From Agelaius tricolor (taxonomy: Eukaryota; Chordata; Aves; Passeriformes; Icteridae), in contig JALJCS010000052.1 in assembly GCA_023055355.1 (NCBI GenBank), forward strand, positions 203,501 to 267,500: DNA of 64,000 bases, in the 5' to 3' direction. The notes below the pieces were generated by a model. That model was not told the DNA's origin. It made no database searches and was given only the letters and a program-made list of their open reading frames with translations. Shown here piece by piece: positions 11,190-22,273 of the stretch. Numbering within the stretch: position 1 is the stretch's first letter; each line of letters begins with the position of its first letter. The translations under genes and the position numbers were made by a program.

Positions 11190-14100
11190 AGCAGGTCTGC
11201 AAAATATCCGGGAGATCAAAATCCATTGAAGCAAATTGCCCTGGCCAGTCACCTTGCCGCCGATAATTCACTCTCCATAGCAGCTGATCAGGCCTAACAA
11301 TGCTGCTGCAGAAGTATTGTGAAAAAGGTAGGCATATTTTCACAGATGCAGGGGAAAATCCCCTTGGATGATGGTTCCAAGGGATTACTTGATGGAGCAA
11401 GTTATGTACCCTTATCTACCGTGCAATATCTAAGTTGGTGAGTTCACTATCTGTCAGCATCACTTTCGAAAATAAATGTTTGATCCACAAAACAATATTT
11501 CATATGTCCTGTCTACCTGCTTCATTTCAACCAATGAATAGGCTACGTTCCATCAGCAAAGGGTTTATGATCCTATGTTTCTTTAAACTGTGATAATTCT
11601 TTATTTTTTTCTAAATCAGACACTGTCTATTCATAAGATTCAGATGTCCATGGCAGGGGTGTAATTAAATTCACATCTTAAAAAATAACCTTCTTCTTGT
11701 TATCTTTTTATTAAATTACTGACATGTAACATCCGTCTGAGAGCTGAAGAAAACCCCTTCATTTGCTGTTTGCCAAGTATCATCTATGTGATACAAATTC
11801 TACTTGAGAAATCACACCCGTACATTGCCATGTAGCACTACTAGTAATGCTTTCACAACCTTTTCTTCATCATTAGGTCTTTTGGTGAAGTGAATGATTA
11901 GAACATAGGCAAGGGCATTTGTTCAAGATGCTCCAGAAAGAGCTGTGGTCTGTTCTCTTCTTTGCTGCCTATGTTAGCACTGAGCTGCAAAAAAGGAAAG
12001 ATTACTAGGAAAAGTGTTACTTTCAGTCTAAACTTGTAAATGATGTTTGGAATACCCTGTTAAATGACAAGGTGCTCTTTTAAAATATGGCATCTTAAGG
12101 GAAAATGTCAGCTTTAAAAAGGTTTTGAGACAGTTGCTTCTGGAAAAAAAAAAAAAGAAAAGAATTGGAGGCTTCTAAGGTCTTTAGGCATACTATTTTG
12201 AAGATTGATTCAAACCAGTTTCTTCATATAGGAAGAACAGAGGACCATAGATGCAACCCATTTGAAAATGGATTTCTATTATGTTTCTGGTTGGGATTAC
12301 CAGGCATCATTTCTTGTGAAGTCGAGGGACTGCAGTTAGCACTCCAATAATTTCCTTCCCTGAAATTCATCTGCATTTGGTCCTTTTTCCAGAGTCCCCA
12401 TTTATTAGTGAAGGTATACTCTATCTATGCATTAGAATATTCCATTAGAGTGTGTGACTCATACTTGCTAGTTAAAATTAGCTGGAACGGAATGGATAGT
12501 TACAGTTGCGTGTATACAATAGTCTTATTTTGGCAAGTTTTCTTTAGACAATGTTGAAGCAGCACTAGCAACTAGGAAGTACAGCTTGCAGCAGGGAAGG
12601 ACACTCTTCTGCTTTCTCAAGTTTCCTGTAGTTAAATAGACACCAAAAGGCTTTTCCTAGTACTACTACTGTCTTGTAGGAATACTTGATCTAATCCTAT
12701 CTTTGATCAAATTCCTAATGGGTTACTTTTCTACAAGGCAGAACATTTTTCTTTTAATAATATGTATTTTGTAAGTTGGAAACATGAACTTGTGCACCAG
12801 TCACGTGGACTGTACTCCTTATTAAGTTTCACAACCTTCTTGAGAAAATATTGACTGTGTGTAACTTCAAAAGGAGAATTCTGGGCATCTTCATTCTATT
12901 GATGTACTTGTTTTTCTCCCATGCTGGTATTGTTTTCTATCATTTTTACCAACAGAAATATTTTTCCCTGACACCTATGGAAAAGACCTATGTTTACTCA
13001 ACAGTGCAGCGTCAGTCCATTGTTTAGAATGATTTCAACATGGTCCCAAACATATCGGACAGCTAGACAGCAGAGGTTAGCAACAGGGAATGGGAATAAG
13101 TTCTGAACCCTTTCAGTAGATTTCCCAGGAAGGGCTTGCTTTCTGCCACTGCAAATTTTCCCAGAGATTTTGTCTGGTGAAGAGTTGCATCAAAAGAGTA
13201 TTTTTGCCCAAACCTTGGGGTCCGATTTACTAGTGAATGCAAAGAGGGTGAAAGTGCTGCTTCAAAGCCCTCTGTGCGCTTTCTGTACCAAGAGGGGGGG
13301 TGACCCCAGCAATAAGTTTTGATCTCTCTTCAGAACACAAGGCATGTCATCACCTCATTCATCTTCTTCTGGGACTCATAGCATCTTAAGACTAAGAAGC
13401 TCTCTTGCTTGCTGAAGTGCGTTCAGCAAAAAAACCTTGTCTCATCAGCAGATTTGAACACAACTACAGTCGAGTCAATTCCAATGCTGGCAGGGCAATA
13501 CTCTACCCCACTAGTAACATGCCACTATTAGAAGACTGTGTAAAACGATTTTTGTACAAAGTAATCGGAGGGAAAAATAGAATTGGGAAGAACTGCACAT
13601 TGTTCTGGAAAAAGCCTCCTGCCTCAGTCTTACAGACATCATTTGCTGGTATCATTTTTAATAGTTGGGGTTTTTTAAATTTTGTAGAAGAAAAAATATT
13701 ACTGCACCTTTATGTTTCCTTAATAGAAGTACAGCCATTTCTTAATAGAATAGAAGTAAGCCATTTGGATATGTACAAATGGTCTTTTCAAATACATATG
13801 CTATAGCCCACTGTGAAAGTAATTAGCTATAAAGAGAAATCTAAAGGTTTAAAAAGATTTTGGAAGAAAGTAAGTCTAAGGTGATAGAAGAAGAAGAAAA
13901 CAGCAGTTTTCTTCTGGTGAAAAAAAAACAAAGGGAGGACCTTGTACAGTGGAGATGTATTATTTGACTTCCTGAAAAACTGAGTAGGTTTGCTATTGCC
14001 AATGGTTTTCATTAGGAAGGAAGAGATTCCTTTGGCAAAAAAACCCCTTCAAACTGACTTGACAAAAATGTTATGACACTTAACTTCACCAATCCTGAAG
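11190..14100. other. Unannotated AT-rich sequence
   Basis: I see no transposon or RNA gene. An A-run lies near 12,145. The 133-codon ORF at 13,405-13,806 lacks any motif I know and is AT-rich like its surroundings. Confidence 0.5.
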
Positions 14101-14197
14101 AAAAATTCTCATCACTTGATCTGGAAATCATGATGGTAATGGAGACAAGGATGTCTAAGCCATGCCATCAGGAACATAAAAAAGCATTAGAATGCAG
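14101..14197 (+). CDS. Candidate internal exon, unrecognised
   Basis: This is a 97-bp open stretch, entering with two bases and leaving with two. The strong donor is CAG|GTAAGA, the acceptor only fair. The middle translates to LDLEIMMVMETRMSKPC. The donor is the best in the neighbourhood and the frame is clean, but no partner exon was found. Confidence 0.2.
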
Positions 14198-15404
14198 GTA
14201 AGACTGAGCTCCTGAACTAGTGTGAAGAGAATGCAACAAAGACATTTTCCTTTAAGAGTCTTCAGGATGGAGAGCAGATCAAATTTTTTCATGTGAAGTA
14301 TTTCTGAATAGAATGAATCTTCAAAATAACATTGTTTTCCAAAACCTGTCTACAGTATCTCTTACCATGATACACAGTTCCTATGAATAGAAAAAGCAAA
14401 GCACTTTTTTCCAAACTGTTGTGCACTCTTAAGCAATCTACAATAAAAATAGTATTTTTTCATGCTGGGAATGATGTGAATTACAAAAAAGCCTTGTAGC
14501 ACACTTGGCACTGTGGTCTCTTGATTAGCATAGCTTTTTATTCATCAAACACGTTTCACATTGACTATTTTTCTCTTTTAAATAACGGCATCTTTGTACT
14601 TATGCAGCATCCATGAAGAATTTCTTGGGTGTTATTTTGTACCTGATCCTAAATGGCAGGTTCTGCATTCTGCCATCTGTCTAGCTTTCCCATTTGATGC
14701 AGCTTCTGAGAGGTATTTTCAGAATCGAGGACTACTTGCAAGAATGATGCTAAATCCATGCATTTTACTCCTTGGTTAATGCAAAACTATTTTTCCTTTA
14801 CACTTCAATGAGAACAGGAAAATAATGATGGTGAGTTCAATCCTTAGAGTAATACAAAGAGGACTATTATCATCATTAGAAACCAAGCAAGGTGTATTTA
14901 TTGCACATGCATGATACTCACTGATGCAAATTACCCTGTAAATTCAAAAGGAATCTGTATCATAGGAGTGGATGGACTGTTTCTACTGATATTTTGCTTA
15001 AAGCAGAAAATTAATTCTTTTGACAGCCAACTCATGATTGCAAGCTCACTTTCAACTACAGCTTTCAAACAGATGAAACATGTCTGTTTATAAAACGATA
15101 CAGTACAGTACACAGTAGCAAGTCAGGTCATAGACATTGAAAAGAAAAAAACAGATCAAAGGACAGATTCATTCACATCTACAAGCCCTCAAGAGTGTAC
15201 AGGTCAAATGTCCCCAGAAAACTAGGCTGGTGGCGCAAATTCTCTATGTTGGCACCAGCAGAAGCAGCTGCTATCTTGATAGGATGCAATCTTGCTTACA
15301 TCACCCTTCAGAGCAATCTTCTGTACCCCTGCCCAATACACCTTCTGCTCTATTCCTTGGACTTCACATTTGCATTTCTACAGAGTCCTGTCCTGCAAAC
15401 TGAC
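14198..15404. other. Unannotated AT-rich sequence
   Basis: Nothing supportable. Opposed short ORFs around 14,931-15,113 and a hydrophobic ORF at 15,195-15,419 have no motif. Confidence 0.5.
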
Positions 15405-15587
15405 TCAAAGTTCAGGTAATAGATTTCCAAGATTTAGAAATGTTGTGTGAGGTTCATTTATTTCATATTTCATTCCATCTAAGCAAACTGTAACTTTCTG
15501 AAGTGAAATATTTCGAGTATGTCCCGTGTATTTTAATGTTAGCTCTGCTTCACATTCAAACTTCTCACAGACCCCTGTGATGCCTTG
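15405..15587 (-). CDS. Candidate terminal exon, unrecognised
   Basis: On the minus strand a good acceptor (TATATTTTTGCAG) is followed in phase 0 by 60 open codons and TGA at 15,405-15,407. It contains CEKFECEAELTLKYTGHT, then VTVCLDGMKYEINEPHTTF and ends LGNLLPEL. The alternating hydrophobic pattern suggests beta strands, as in Ig-like or MSP-like folds, but this is weak. It shares orientation with the candidate exon at 18,440-18,570. The phases do not join directly, so at least one unseen exon would be needed between them. Confidence 0.3.
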   Translation of the reverse strand, partial: QGITGVCEKFECEAELTLKYTGHTRNISLQKVTVCLDGMKYEINEPHTTFLNLGNLLPEL

Positions 15588-16899
15588 CTGCAAAAATATA
15601 TAGCTGCCAAGAGTGGTTGTGGGAAGTTAGAATTGCCAGAAAACCATACAAACAATCTAACAATAGAGCCTTGGATTTCTGAATATAATTGCACCATGTA
15701 AAGTCAAAATACAATATTTAAATGATTTTAGATAATGATGAGTGTGGGCTAGAGAGAATCCAGATAGAATTTTATTTTTTTAAACAGTTCCGGGAAAAAC
15801 ATGGCCTTGACTTGGAAGTATAGCAGGAAATATTTTTATACAGCATGAGTTCTCATTACCTAATCATACGATTTGTAGACCTGAATTGGAAACCAGGAAA
15901 TAAACAAAGAAAAATATTCAAGCTATAAAAGATGGGAGTTTAAAATTTTCTTGGTATTTCTGATTAAAGCTATTAGGTAGCTAAATGGTCACCCATTATT
16001 TTAAAAAGCATCTGGACATTAAAAATAGGTAAATTTCTGCGGGACTTGGATGTCAGCTATTCCTGAAAAGCTTTATATCACTGCTTTCCAACCCTGAATC
16101 AATCCACTTAAACGCAGCTGTATTTCAGATGCTCAGTGGAACTGTCCGTGTAATGAATATAGTTGACAAATAATCTGCAGAAAAAGCTAGATCGATTTGA
16201 AGATCTTTTCCTGTAAATGGTATTCACGTTATTTGTACAAACACACAGATGGGATTTCTGCTGTCTTCTTCAGGCCACTTCCTCCAGAGAGCTCTCCATC
16301 AAATCTCTCTAGTTCTACTCTTCTGGTGATCCAAAGTCAGCACTGGGATGGTCCAAGTGCATGAATTACTGTCTGCTAGAGGTGCACCCTGAGGGCTTCT
16401 GTGTGCAGCATCACGTGAGCCCTACTAAAGTCACCCTGTTGGTATAAACTGAGCTAGCTGGACCTTAAGGGACAAGATTGTGCACTGATATTGTAATAGA
16501 AATTAGGTACTAAGAAGGAGGCTGGAAGATTTAAATATTTCTGCCTCCAGCTTAAGCAACACTCAATCTTGGTCTTTATCGGAAAAACTAGGTGAATTAA
16601 CCTATTTGGCATTCCTATGCCAAAAATGTCAGTAATACAACAAGAACCGTCAAAAGAGTAACAATTCCAATCCTTACTTTGTAAAAGTAATTCATTGGAA
16701 GAAGTCGGGAAGAAGGATGAAACATGCCAATATCCTACCCTGAGAATCATTCTGTTGATTTGCACAGGTTTCTTATTATATACCCATCTAATGCATTGGA
16801 CATGCGTGCTTGCGATGACACAAATACTTGCAAAGCTTACCAGATAAACCATGTTCTCTTCAGACAGCAAAACATTTCTTGATGGTTGTGTTTGCTAAT
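15588..16899. other. Unannotated sequence
   Basis: A 138-codon minus-strand ORF at 16,454-16,870 has no motif I recognise. Nothing else supportable. Confidence 0.45.
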
Positions 16900-16965
16900 T
16901 ACATTTAGACTCAATGTTCTTAAAGGTCTTTTCCAACCAAAGTGATTCCATCATTCTCTAAATCG
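16900..16965 (+). mobile_element. CR1-type LINE 3' tail
   Basis: About 65 bp of the CR1 3' end in plus orientation, ending in the degenerate ATTCC-ATTCT octamer tail typical of CR1. The family A LTR at 16,977 inserted just downstream. Confidence 0.75.
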
Positions 16966-16976
16966 CAGATCCTGCT

Positions 16977-18326
16977 TGTCTTGGTTGAGGGCAAATTTGG
17001 CAGCAATCCTCAAGAAGGGGTGATTTATTAAAAATATTGATCTAGTACTGATATCCAACTGTGATGGACAAAGGCTCCCTAACAGTTCAAAATTAGAAAG
17101 TGTATGTTTATTGCAACGCTGGGCAGCGTGCGGGATAGCTCCCAAATACATGCTGTGATTTAGAGGTGATAACAGAGTCTTTTTATCTATACAAGTATTG
17201 AATCCCCAAAAGACAAATACATGTTCATAATTTAGGTACATCCCATCATTCCTCACTTCGTATGGTAATTAGTTCAAAAGCTATTAAGCACGTGTAGTTT
17301 GTTCCTCAAAATGAATCGGTGGTCCCTTTCATGGGGAGGGGTTCCAAAATGAGGAAATAAATGAAGTCTTCCTGGTTCTGAACTTTCTACATTTTCAATG
17401 CAAATATGACAAATGAACCCATTGGTAGAACTCCCATTCCCCATCTTCAATTGGTTTCAGAACAGAGGTGGCCTACAATTGTCTTATGTTCCTAAAAGCT
17501 ATTTATGAGTTTCTGTATTCTTCATGATAAACCCAGCTAAGCCAACATGATGTTGACAAGCAATCAATTATTAGTTAACTACTAACTCTTAACTTCATCA
17601 AGGCCTACCTATTTATTTTGATAAACTCTAATAAGGCTTATCTCTGACTAAAACCTCAGCTCCTCTAAAAACCCTAAATTTCTTTAAAGTTCATGTCTCA
17701 GGGGGCCCCCCCCCAGAAAGCCCACCTACACGGCCCCTCCCCTCAACTGGTCTGGGAAACATTTCCTCTGAGAGAAGTGGAAAAAATCTGTTTATTTAAC
17801 AGGGAAAGCACCCCCCAGCACAAAAAATGAACAATACCAGATGACAAAACTCAATCGCCGCTCTGAAGAGACAACAAATTCAGAAAGTCTCTCCTGTGGA
17901 TGCTTGCTCTGTTATCAATCCCTCCGGCACTGGGAAAGGCTGCTGCCCAGAGTAGGCCCCCATAGGCCACAAAGTGCAAGCTCTCAGTGCTCTCCAGGTC
18001 CCAGTCTGGAGCAGGTTTGAACAGTTCCAAGAAAAGGGAAAGAAAAAAAGACAGTCCAGGGAAAACTCTGCCTCAGCCAGCTAAACCAACTGAAAAGCAA
18101 AGAACACTCTGTTCTGCTCCATCAGTGCCCAGACAACACAGTGCAGCACAGAATGTGGAGCAGTGTTGCTTTTAGAAGGTGAGTGCAGCCTGTGATAACA
18201 AACTCCGTACTTCTTCTTCTCCCCACCTTTGCTCTCAGAAGCAGTCTTGAAGGCAGAGAATAGAATATCCAGCATTAACAGAACAGATGGCTGGGGATAC
18301 AAGCATCATAAAGTCACCCTAGGACA
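16977..18326 (-). mobile_element. Solo LTR, family A, split by a nested insertion
   Basis: The plus strand starts TGTCTTGGTTGAGGGC and ends CACCCTAGGACA, matching the family A LTR at 2,429. AATAAA is on the minus strand at 17,791-17,796. Both sides carry the same 5 bases, CTGCT (16,972-16,976 and 18,327-18,331), a perfect target-site duplication that fixes both ends. About 680 bp of unrelated sequence (17,021-17,700) interrupts it 44 bp in. Removing that insertion leaves an LTR of about 670 bp, similar to its relatives. Confidence 0.92.
17021..17700. mobile_element. Element of unknown class nested in the family A LTR
   Basis: These 680 bases have no counterpart in the other family A LTRs. 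They begin TG and end CA and are flanked by short G runs (GGGG on both sides), which may be the target duplication. An AATAAA on the minus strand lies only a few bases from one end, too close for normal R-U5. So although the ends look LTR-like, I cannot assign class or orientation. Confidence 0.55.
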
Positions 18327-18439
18327 CTGCTCTACTGAGATATGTCACCAGACTATGCTAAGACAAAGTTTTGGAACTGCTAATTAAAATTCTACTATCA
18401 CAGTGAAGCTGAGGAGGAAAGACAGCTCACTCCAGTTAC

Positions 18440-18570
18440 CTTGTGGCATGCCAATACTTCCTTTCAATCACAATGGTTTTCGTCTTTAAGTCCGTGACAT
18501 CACAGGCATAATTCAACATCTTTTGGGCAGGAAGGAAGATATTCTTCTTCTCATTATACTGATGGGTAAG
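18440..18570 (-). CDS. Candidate internal exon of an unrecognised host gene
   Basis: On the minus strand the acceptor TTTGCATTTCAG and the donor AAG|GTAACT bracket 131 bp. Only one frame is open: 43 codons entering in phase 0 and leaving with two bases. It contains NEKKNIFLPAQKMLNYACD and TIVIERKYWHAT. The composition is coding-like, with charged and aromatic residues mixed and no low complexity. It is the best exon candidate in the window, but I do not recognise the protein. Candidate exons at 15,405-15,587 and 32,469-32,576 share the orientation. The large ERV at 19,343-32,074 would then lie in an intron of the same gene. Confidence 0.4.
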
Positions 18571-19342
18571 CTGAAATGCAAAGCAGTTAATTCAAAGTGA
18601 AACAGCCATAAAGTCAATAGTAAAACTCACCACAGTTTTGTTTACCAACCCAAGTCCTTACTATCCCAAAATACAAGAACAGCTGTAAAAGCCTTGTGGT
18701 TTCTTCATTTTTTCCTATACCTACATGGGAGGGTAAGGGATAAATGATCCCAAACAATGGTAATCCACAACAAAGCATTCTTGACATCATATTCAGCTTT
18801 TGCATAGTGAGCTCTTCACCTGATCAAGTTATTCCATTGCAATAGTTTGGGGAGTATCTTAGAGGGCTGGCTGTTGTTTGGTTTAAACCATCTTGATCAT
18901 TCCGGAACCCAGTAGCAATGAGAAAGTTCAAAATAAGATAGTGCTACGCAGTGATTTTCCTATATGACAGACGTATTTCTACAAGACAGAAGGCTGACCT
19001 AATGCTTCCCTACAACATGGCTGAAGTGGCATCCTGTTCCCCATAGGTTTTTCCGTTTAATTTTAGCAGCTTTCTTACTAGATTAATGAGCTGAACTAAC
19101 TCAAAAAGGAATCAGATAAGTGCCAGAGCTTTAAAACAAACAACAACAACAACAAAAAAGATGCAAAATGGTGATTTGTGGGTGCGTTTGAAAACAGAAA
19201 TTTTTTTGTATTTTTCATAGAGACATGGCATTCTCTAGAATGATATTGCTCCAACGCTTTGAGTTTGGTTTTCTTTTTCCCCCTCAATTGTAAATGTTAT
19301 GCATTCTTTTTGGCCAGTTCAGGAAATAGATTTTCTGATACA
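18571..19342. other. Unannotated sequence upstream of the ERV
   Basis: Nothing supportable; a short CAA-type simple repeat lies near 19,140-19,155. The five bases before the ERV are ATACA, matching ATACC after the 3' LTR at four of five positions. Confidence 0.5.
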
Positions 19343-20159
19343 TGTGAAAGACAGTCTAAAGTTCCCCTCATTTGCCTCACGACCATTCCCAGGACAGACA
19401 CTGGGACCCTAAAGACACCGATGGGAATTCTGGCCTGCCAGTAATGGATGAACACCAAAAATCCTGAGGCCCCTGAGCAGAATTCTGGCCTGCCAAGTGA
19501 TTGTTCACAGCTGTGTCTTCAGTGACTGCTTCTAGCAGGGCCTGCCAAAGGGCGACCCAGCCTATATGCTTGCACCTGCTTCACGACAATAGACCAGGAA
19601 TTTTCCCACCTCTTGGCCAGATGAACTTGCTGGGGCAACTTGGTAGCCCCCCCATGGAAAATCCTTCCTCTGCTCCACTACCACCGTGAGGCACCGAGGT
19701 TGAAGCCCCCCTACCAAGGACTGAGACTGAGACACCGGTAATTCTGATGCAGGGGTGCTGGCCTGACTGAAGCAGGATGCCTGCTGAGTGTTGCCTACAG
19801 ATGTGCCTACAGGACCTAGACTGGTTTCCCCCAGAAAGCAGTCCTGAAACAGTGGGTCCCACTCACTGCTGCTACTGACTTATCCTGCTGAGAACATGGA
19901 CTGTCTGTACCCGTCTTCAATACCTTTTTCCCCCTCAGCAATTTCAATAGACTTCTTCTTCTTGATTGGATCTGTTCCCCCTCAGCCATTTCAAGATTCT
20001 GTTTCCCCCCTCAGCAATGGACTATAATAGAACCTTGAGTTCACCAGGACTTAACCTTGAGTTAACCAGGCAGGGCCATTATCTTCCCAACGTGACTAGG
20101 CAAACTCTGTCGGCTGGACTATGAGGACTTAGTCTCTCCACATTTGGTAGCTCTACTCC

Positions 20160-21429
20160 TGTCTTGGTTCAGGGCAAATTTTGGGGAGAACCCCCAAAGG
20201 GGCTCCTCTAGGAAAGCAGATTCATTTGGCCCCTCCCCTATGAAATATTAATCCCAATATTACCGGGTGGGACGTGCCTGGGCTCGTCTGACCCTTGCTG
20301 CTGGGCCAAAGGCGGCAGCTGTGATGTTTCACCTCAGAGATACATTTGGCCGGCTGCATCCTGCAGCTAGGCACTCGCAACAAATCCAGGCATAGTAGAA
20401 ACTCAGTTGACCTCTGGTGGAAAAGGTTCAGGGGACGGTGAAGAGAAAAAGGAGAGGATTCTGCTGTAGAGTTTTAATCCAGAGTTTATTCCAGGATGAC
20501 AGACCTCTGAATCTTGTAACAGCTCCCAAGAGAATCCAGACCGCATGGTCCTGTCTCCTTTTAAGCCCGGGGACAGGGGCAGGGGAAGGCACAGGTGAGC
20601 CACCAACCAGGTGGGAGGAGGGGAAGGCTCAAAGGATAAAGACACTTGGACAGGCCAATGAGCCCGGACCTGAGGGGCATCTTTTGAACTTCTGCCAACC
20701 ACACCATGACCCTGCTGGAATGTTAACATTGATGGACAGCACTTAGCAGGAGGGCAAAGGGGGAGGGGAAAGGACAGGTTTCACCTATCCCAACACCTGA
20801 GGGATTTTCCTGTTTCCTGAAACAGGAAATGGCGTCACACTGCAACACTCCCCCCAACCGGTCCAGGAGAAAATAGCTCCTTGGAAAGAGGTGGAAAAAA
20901 CCTGTTTATTAAACAATAAAACCTAAACAATATTGAACAATAAAACCCCTTGTTGCTCCAAAAGACATGACAAACTGAGAAAGTCCCCTCCCTCGGTTGC
21001 AGTTCAGCTCACACAGGCTCTTATCAGTCCCTCCGGTGCTGGAAATGTTGCGGGCCGGGCCCGGCCTGGTGGGCCACAGGTGCTAGCTGCTGGTGCTCTT
21101 CTGGGTGTTCAGTCCAGAGCAGGTTTCAAGAGGTCCAAAGAAAAGGGAAAAAAGAAAAGAAACCACAGTCCAGGGAACTTCCTTGCCTCAGCAAGCTAAA
21201 ACTAACTAAAAGCAAAGGAGAGCTCTGTCCCACTGTCTGTTCATCCCCAGACAACACAGTCCAGGAGCAGGAATGTGGAGGAGTGAGTGCAGGGTCTGAA
21301 AACAAACTGCTGCTTCTTCTCTCCCCTCTTCACTCTCTGCAACAAGTCTTAAAGGTGCAAAACTTATGATGCAGCATAAACAGAACAAGATGATTGGGGT
21401 TAAAAGCATCATATAATCAGCTTAGGACA
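20160..21429 (-). mobile_element. Family A LTR nested in the ERV 5' LTR
   Basis: The plus strand reads TGTCTTGGTTCAGGGC at the start and TTAGGACA at the end. ACTCC precedes it (20,155-20,159) and follows it (21,430-21,434). The ERV 3' LTR shows the empty site with a single ACTCC at the same place, which is direct proof of insertion and boundaries. AATAAA is on the minus strand at 20,905-20,910. A second LTR is inserted inside it at about 20,241-20,847. Confidence 0.95.
20241..20847 (-). mobile_element. LTR family B nested inside the family A LTR
   Basis: About 607 bp absent from other family A copies. The minus strand would start TGTTGCAGTGTGACG, and AATAAA lies on the minus strand at 20,485-20,490, about 245 nt before the end. 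CTCCCC occurs just before (20,233-20,238) and just after (20,848-20,853), a likely 6-bp target duplication, with two extra bases (TA) unexplained at the left junction. This is the third level of nesting. Confidence 0.8.
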
Positions 21430-21622
21430 ACTCCCTCTCTCTTTCTCCCCCTCTTTTCTATTCTTTTCCTCTCCCTAATTCCTTTCATGCATTTGCTGTG
21501 GTCATTCTATAAAGGTGCATTTGTTTGGATTGATACTGCAATCCCCTTTCCGTGTTGTCTGTTGCACTCCCAGATCAGTTAACCAACCATCACCCCCCCA
21601 TTGGTATGAGCGGATCGTGACA

Positions 21623-22273
21623 TTAAATTGGCATCATGGACAGGATTCTGATAGACAGAAGGGTCTGCAAGGCTGTTTGTAGTCTGGAACAGGGGAAGGA
21701 CGATTTGCTTCAGCCACACCTAGCCCCTCATCGCGAAAGGGTTGAACGAAGCTGGAAAGCAAGGAAAGCTCTTTGAATTTCCCACAAACTGCGCACGCCC
21801 AGGTGAAATACGCCCCCATACTCTATTGAGGGTTCTGTCTTTAGAATTTCCCAAAAAATCTCTTCGCGCAAAAGGGGAAACTGTTTTTGTTTATGTGTGA
21901 ATTTGGACTGTCTGGGAAGGAAGGGACAACTTGAAGGAACTAAGCAGGGCCTCCCAGGGAGATTTGGTCTCTTCACCCAGCCAGGGAAGCAAAGGGGAGC
22001 ACAGCAAAGGCTGTGAGATTGTCTAACTTAAGTTTGCACCTCCCTGTCATGGTTTTGGTCCCTTCATAAAATGACTGAAAACTCTAGCACAAAAGTTAAA
22101 TTTCTGAATTTTCTGCTCTGCTTGCTAAATAGAATGCCACGCCTTCTCCAAGGGGGGAGGTTTGGGCAGAGAACAGCTGGTTTAATTTAGAAAATGTCAT
22201 AGATAGAATTTGTTCTTTACAACATGAAACAGAAGTTAAACTGGGCAAAAATAAAACCATCCTCTGCTCAGTT
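21623..22273 (+). other. ERV leader between 5' LTR and gag remnant
   Basis: The primer binding site should lie here. The bases TGGCATCATGGACAGGAT begin seven bases after the LTR and start with TGG as expected, but I cannot match them confidently to a particular tRNA. No intact ORF. Confidence 0.5.

Larger units (their letters stand above)
19343..21622 (+). mobile_element. 5' LTR of the main ERV, interrupted
   Basis: Begins TGTGAAAGA, ends GATCGTGACA and aligns along its length with the 3' LTR. A TATAAA box lies at 21,508-21,513, at the same relative place as in the 3' LTR. It is split at 20,160-21,429 by a family A LTR. It also has about 25 extra bases near 20,052-20,080 that look like a local duplication of its own CCTTGAGTT segment. 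Without insertions the LTR is about 1 kb. Confidence 0.9.

Noticed and set aside
21630..21647. Naming the primer tRNA of the main ERV
   Set aside because: The sequence starts with TGG at the right place but does not match one tRNA end well enough by eye.
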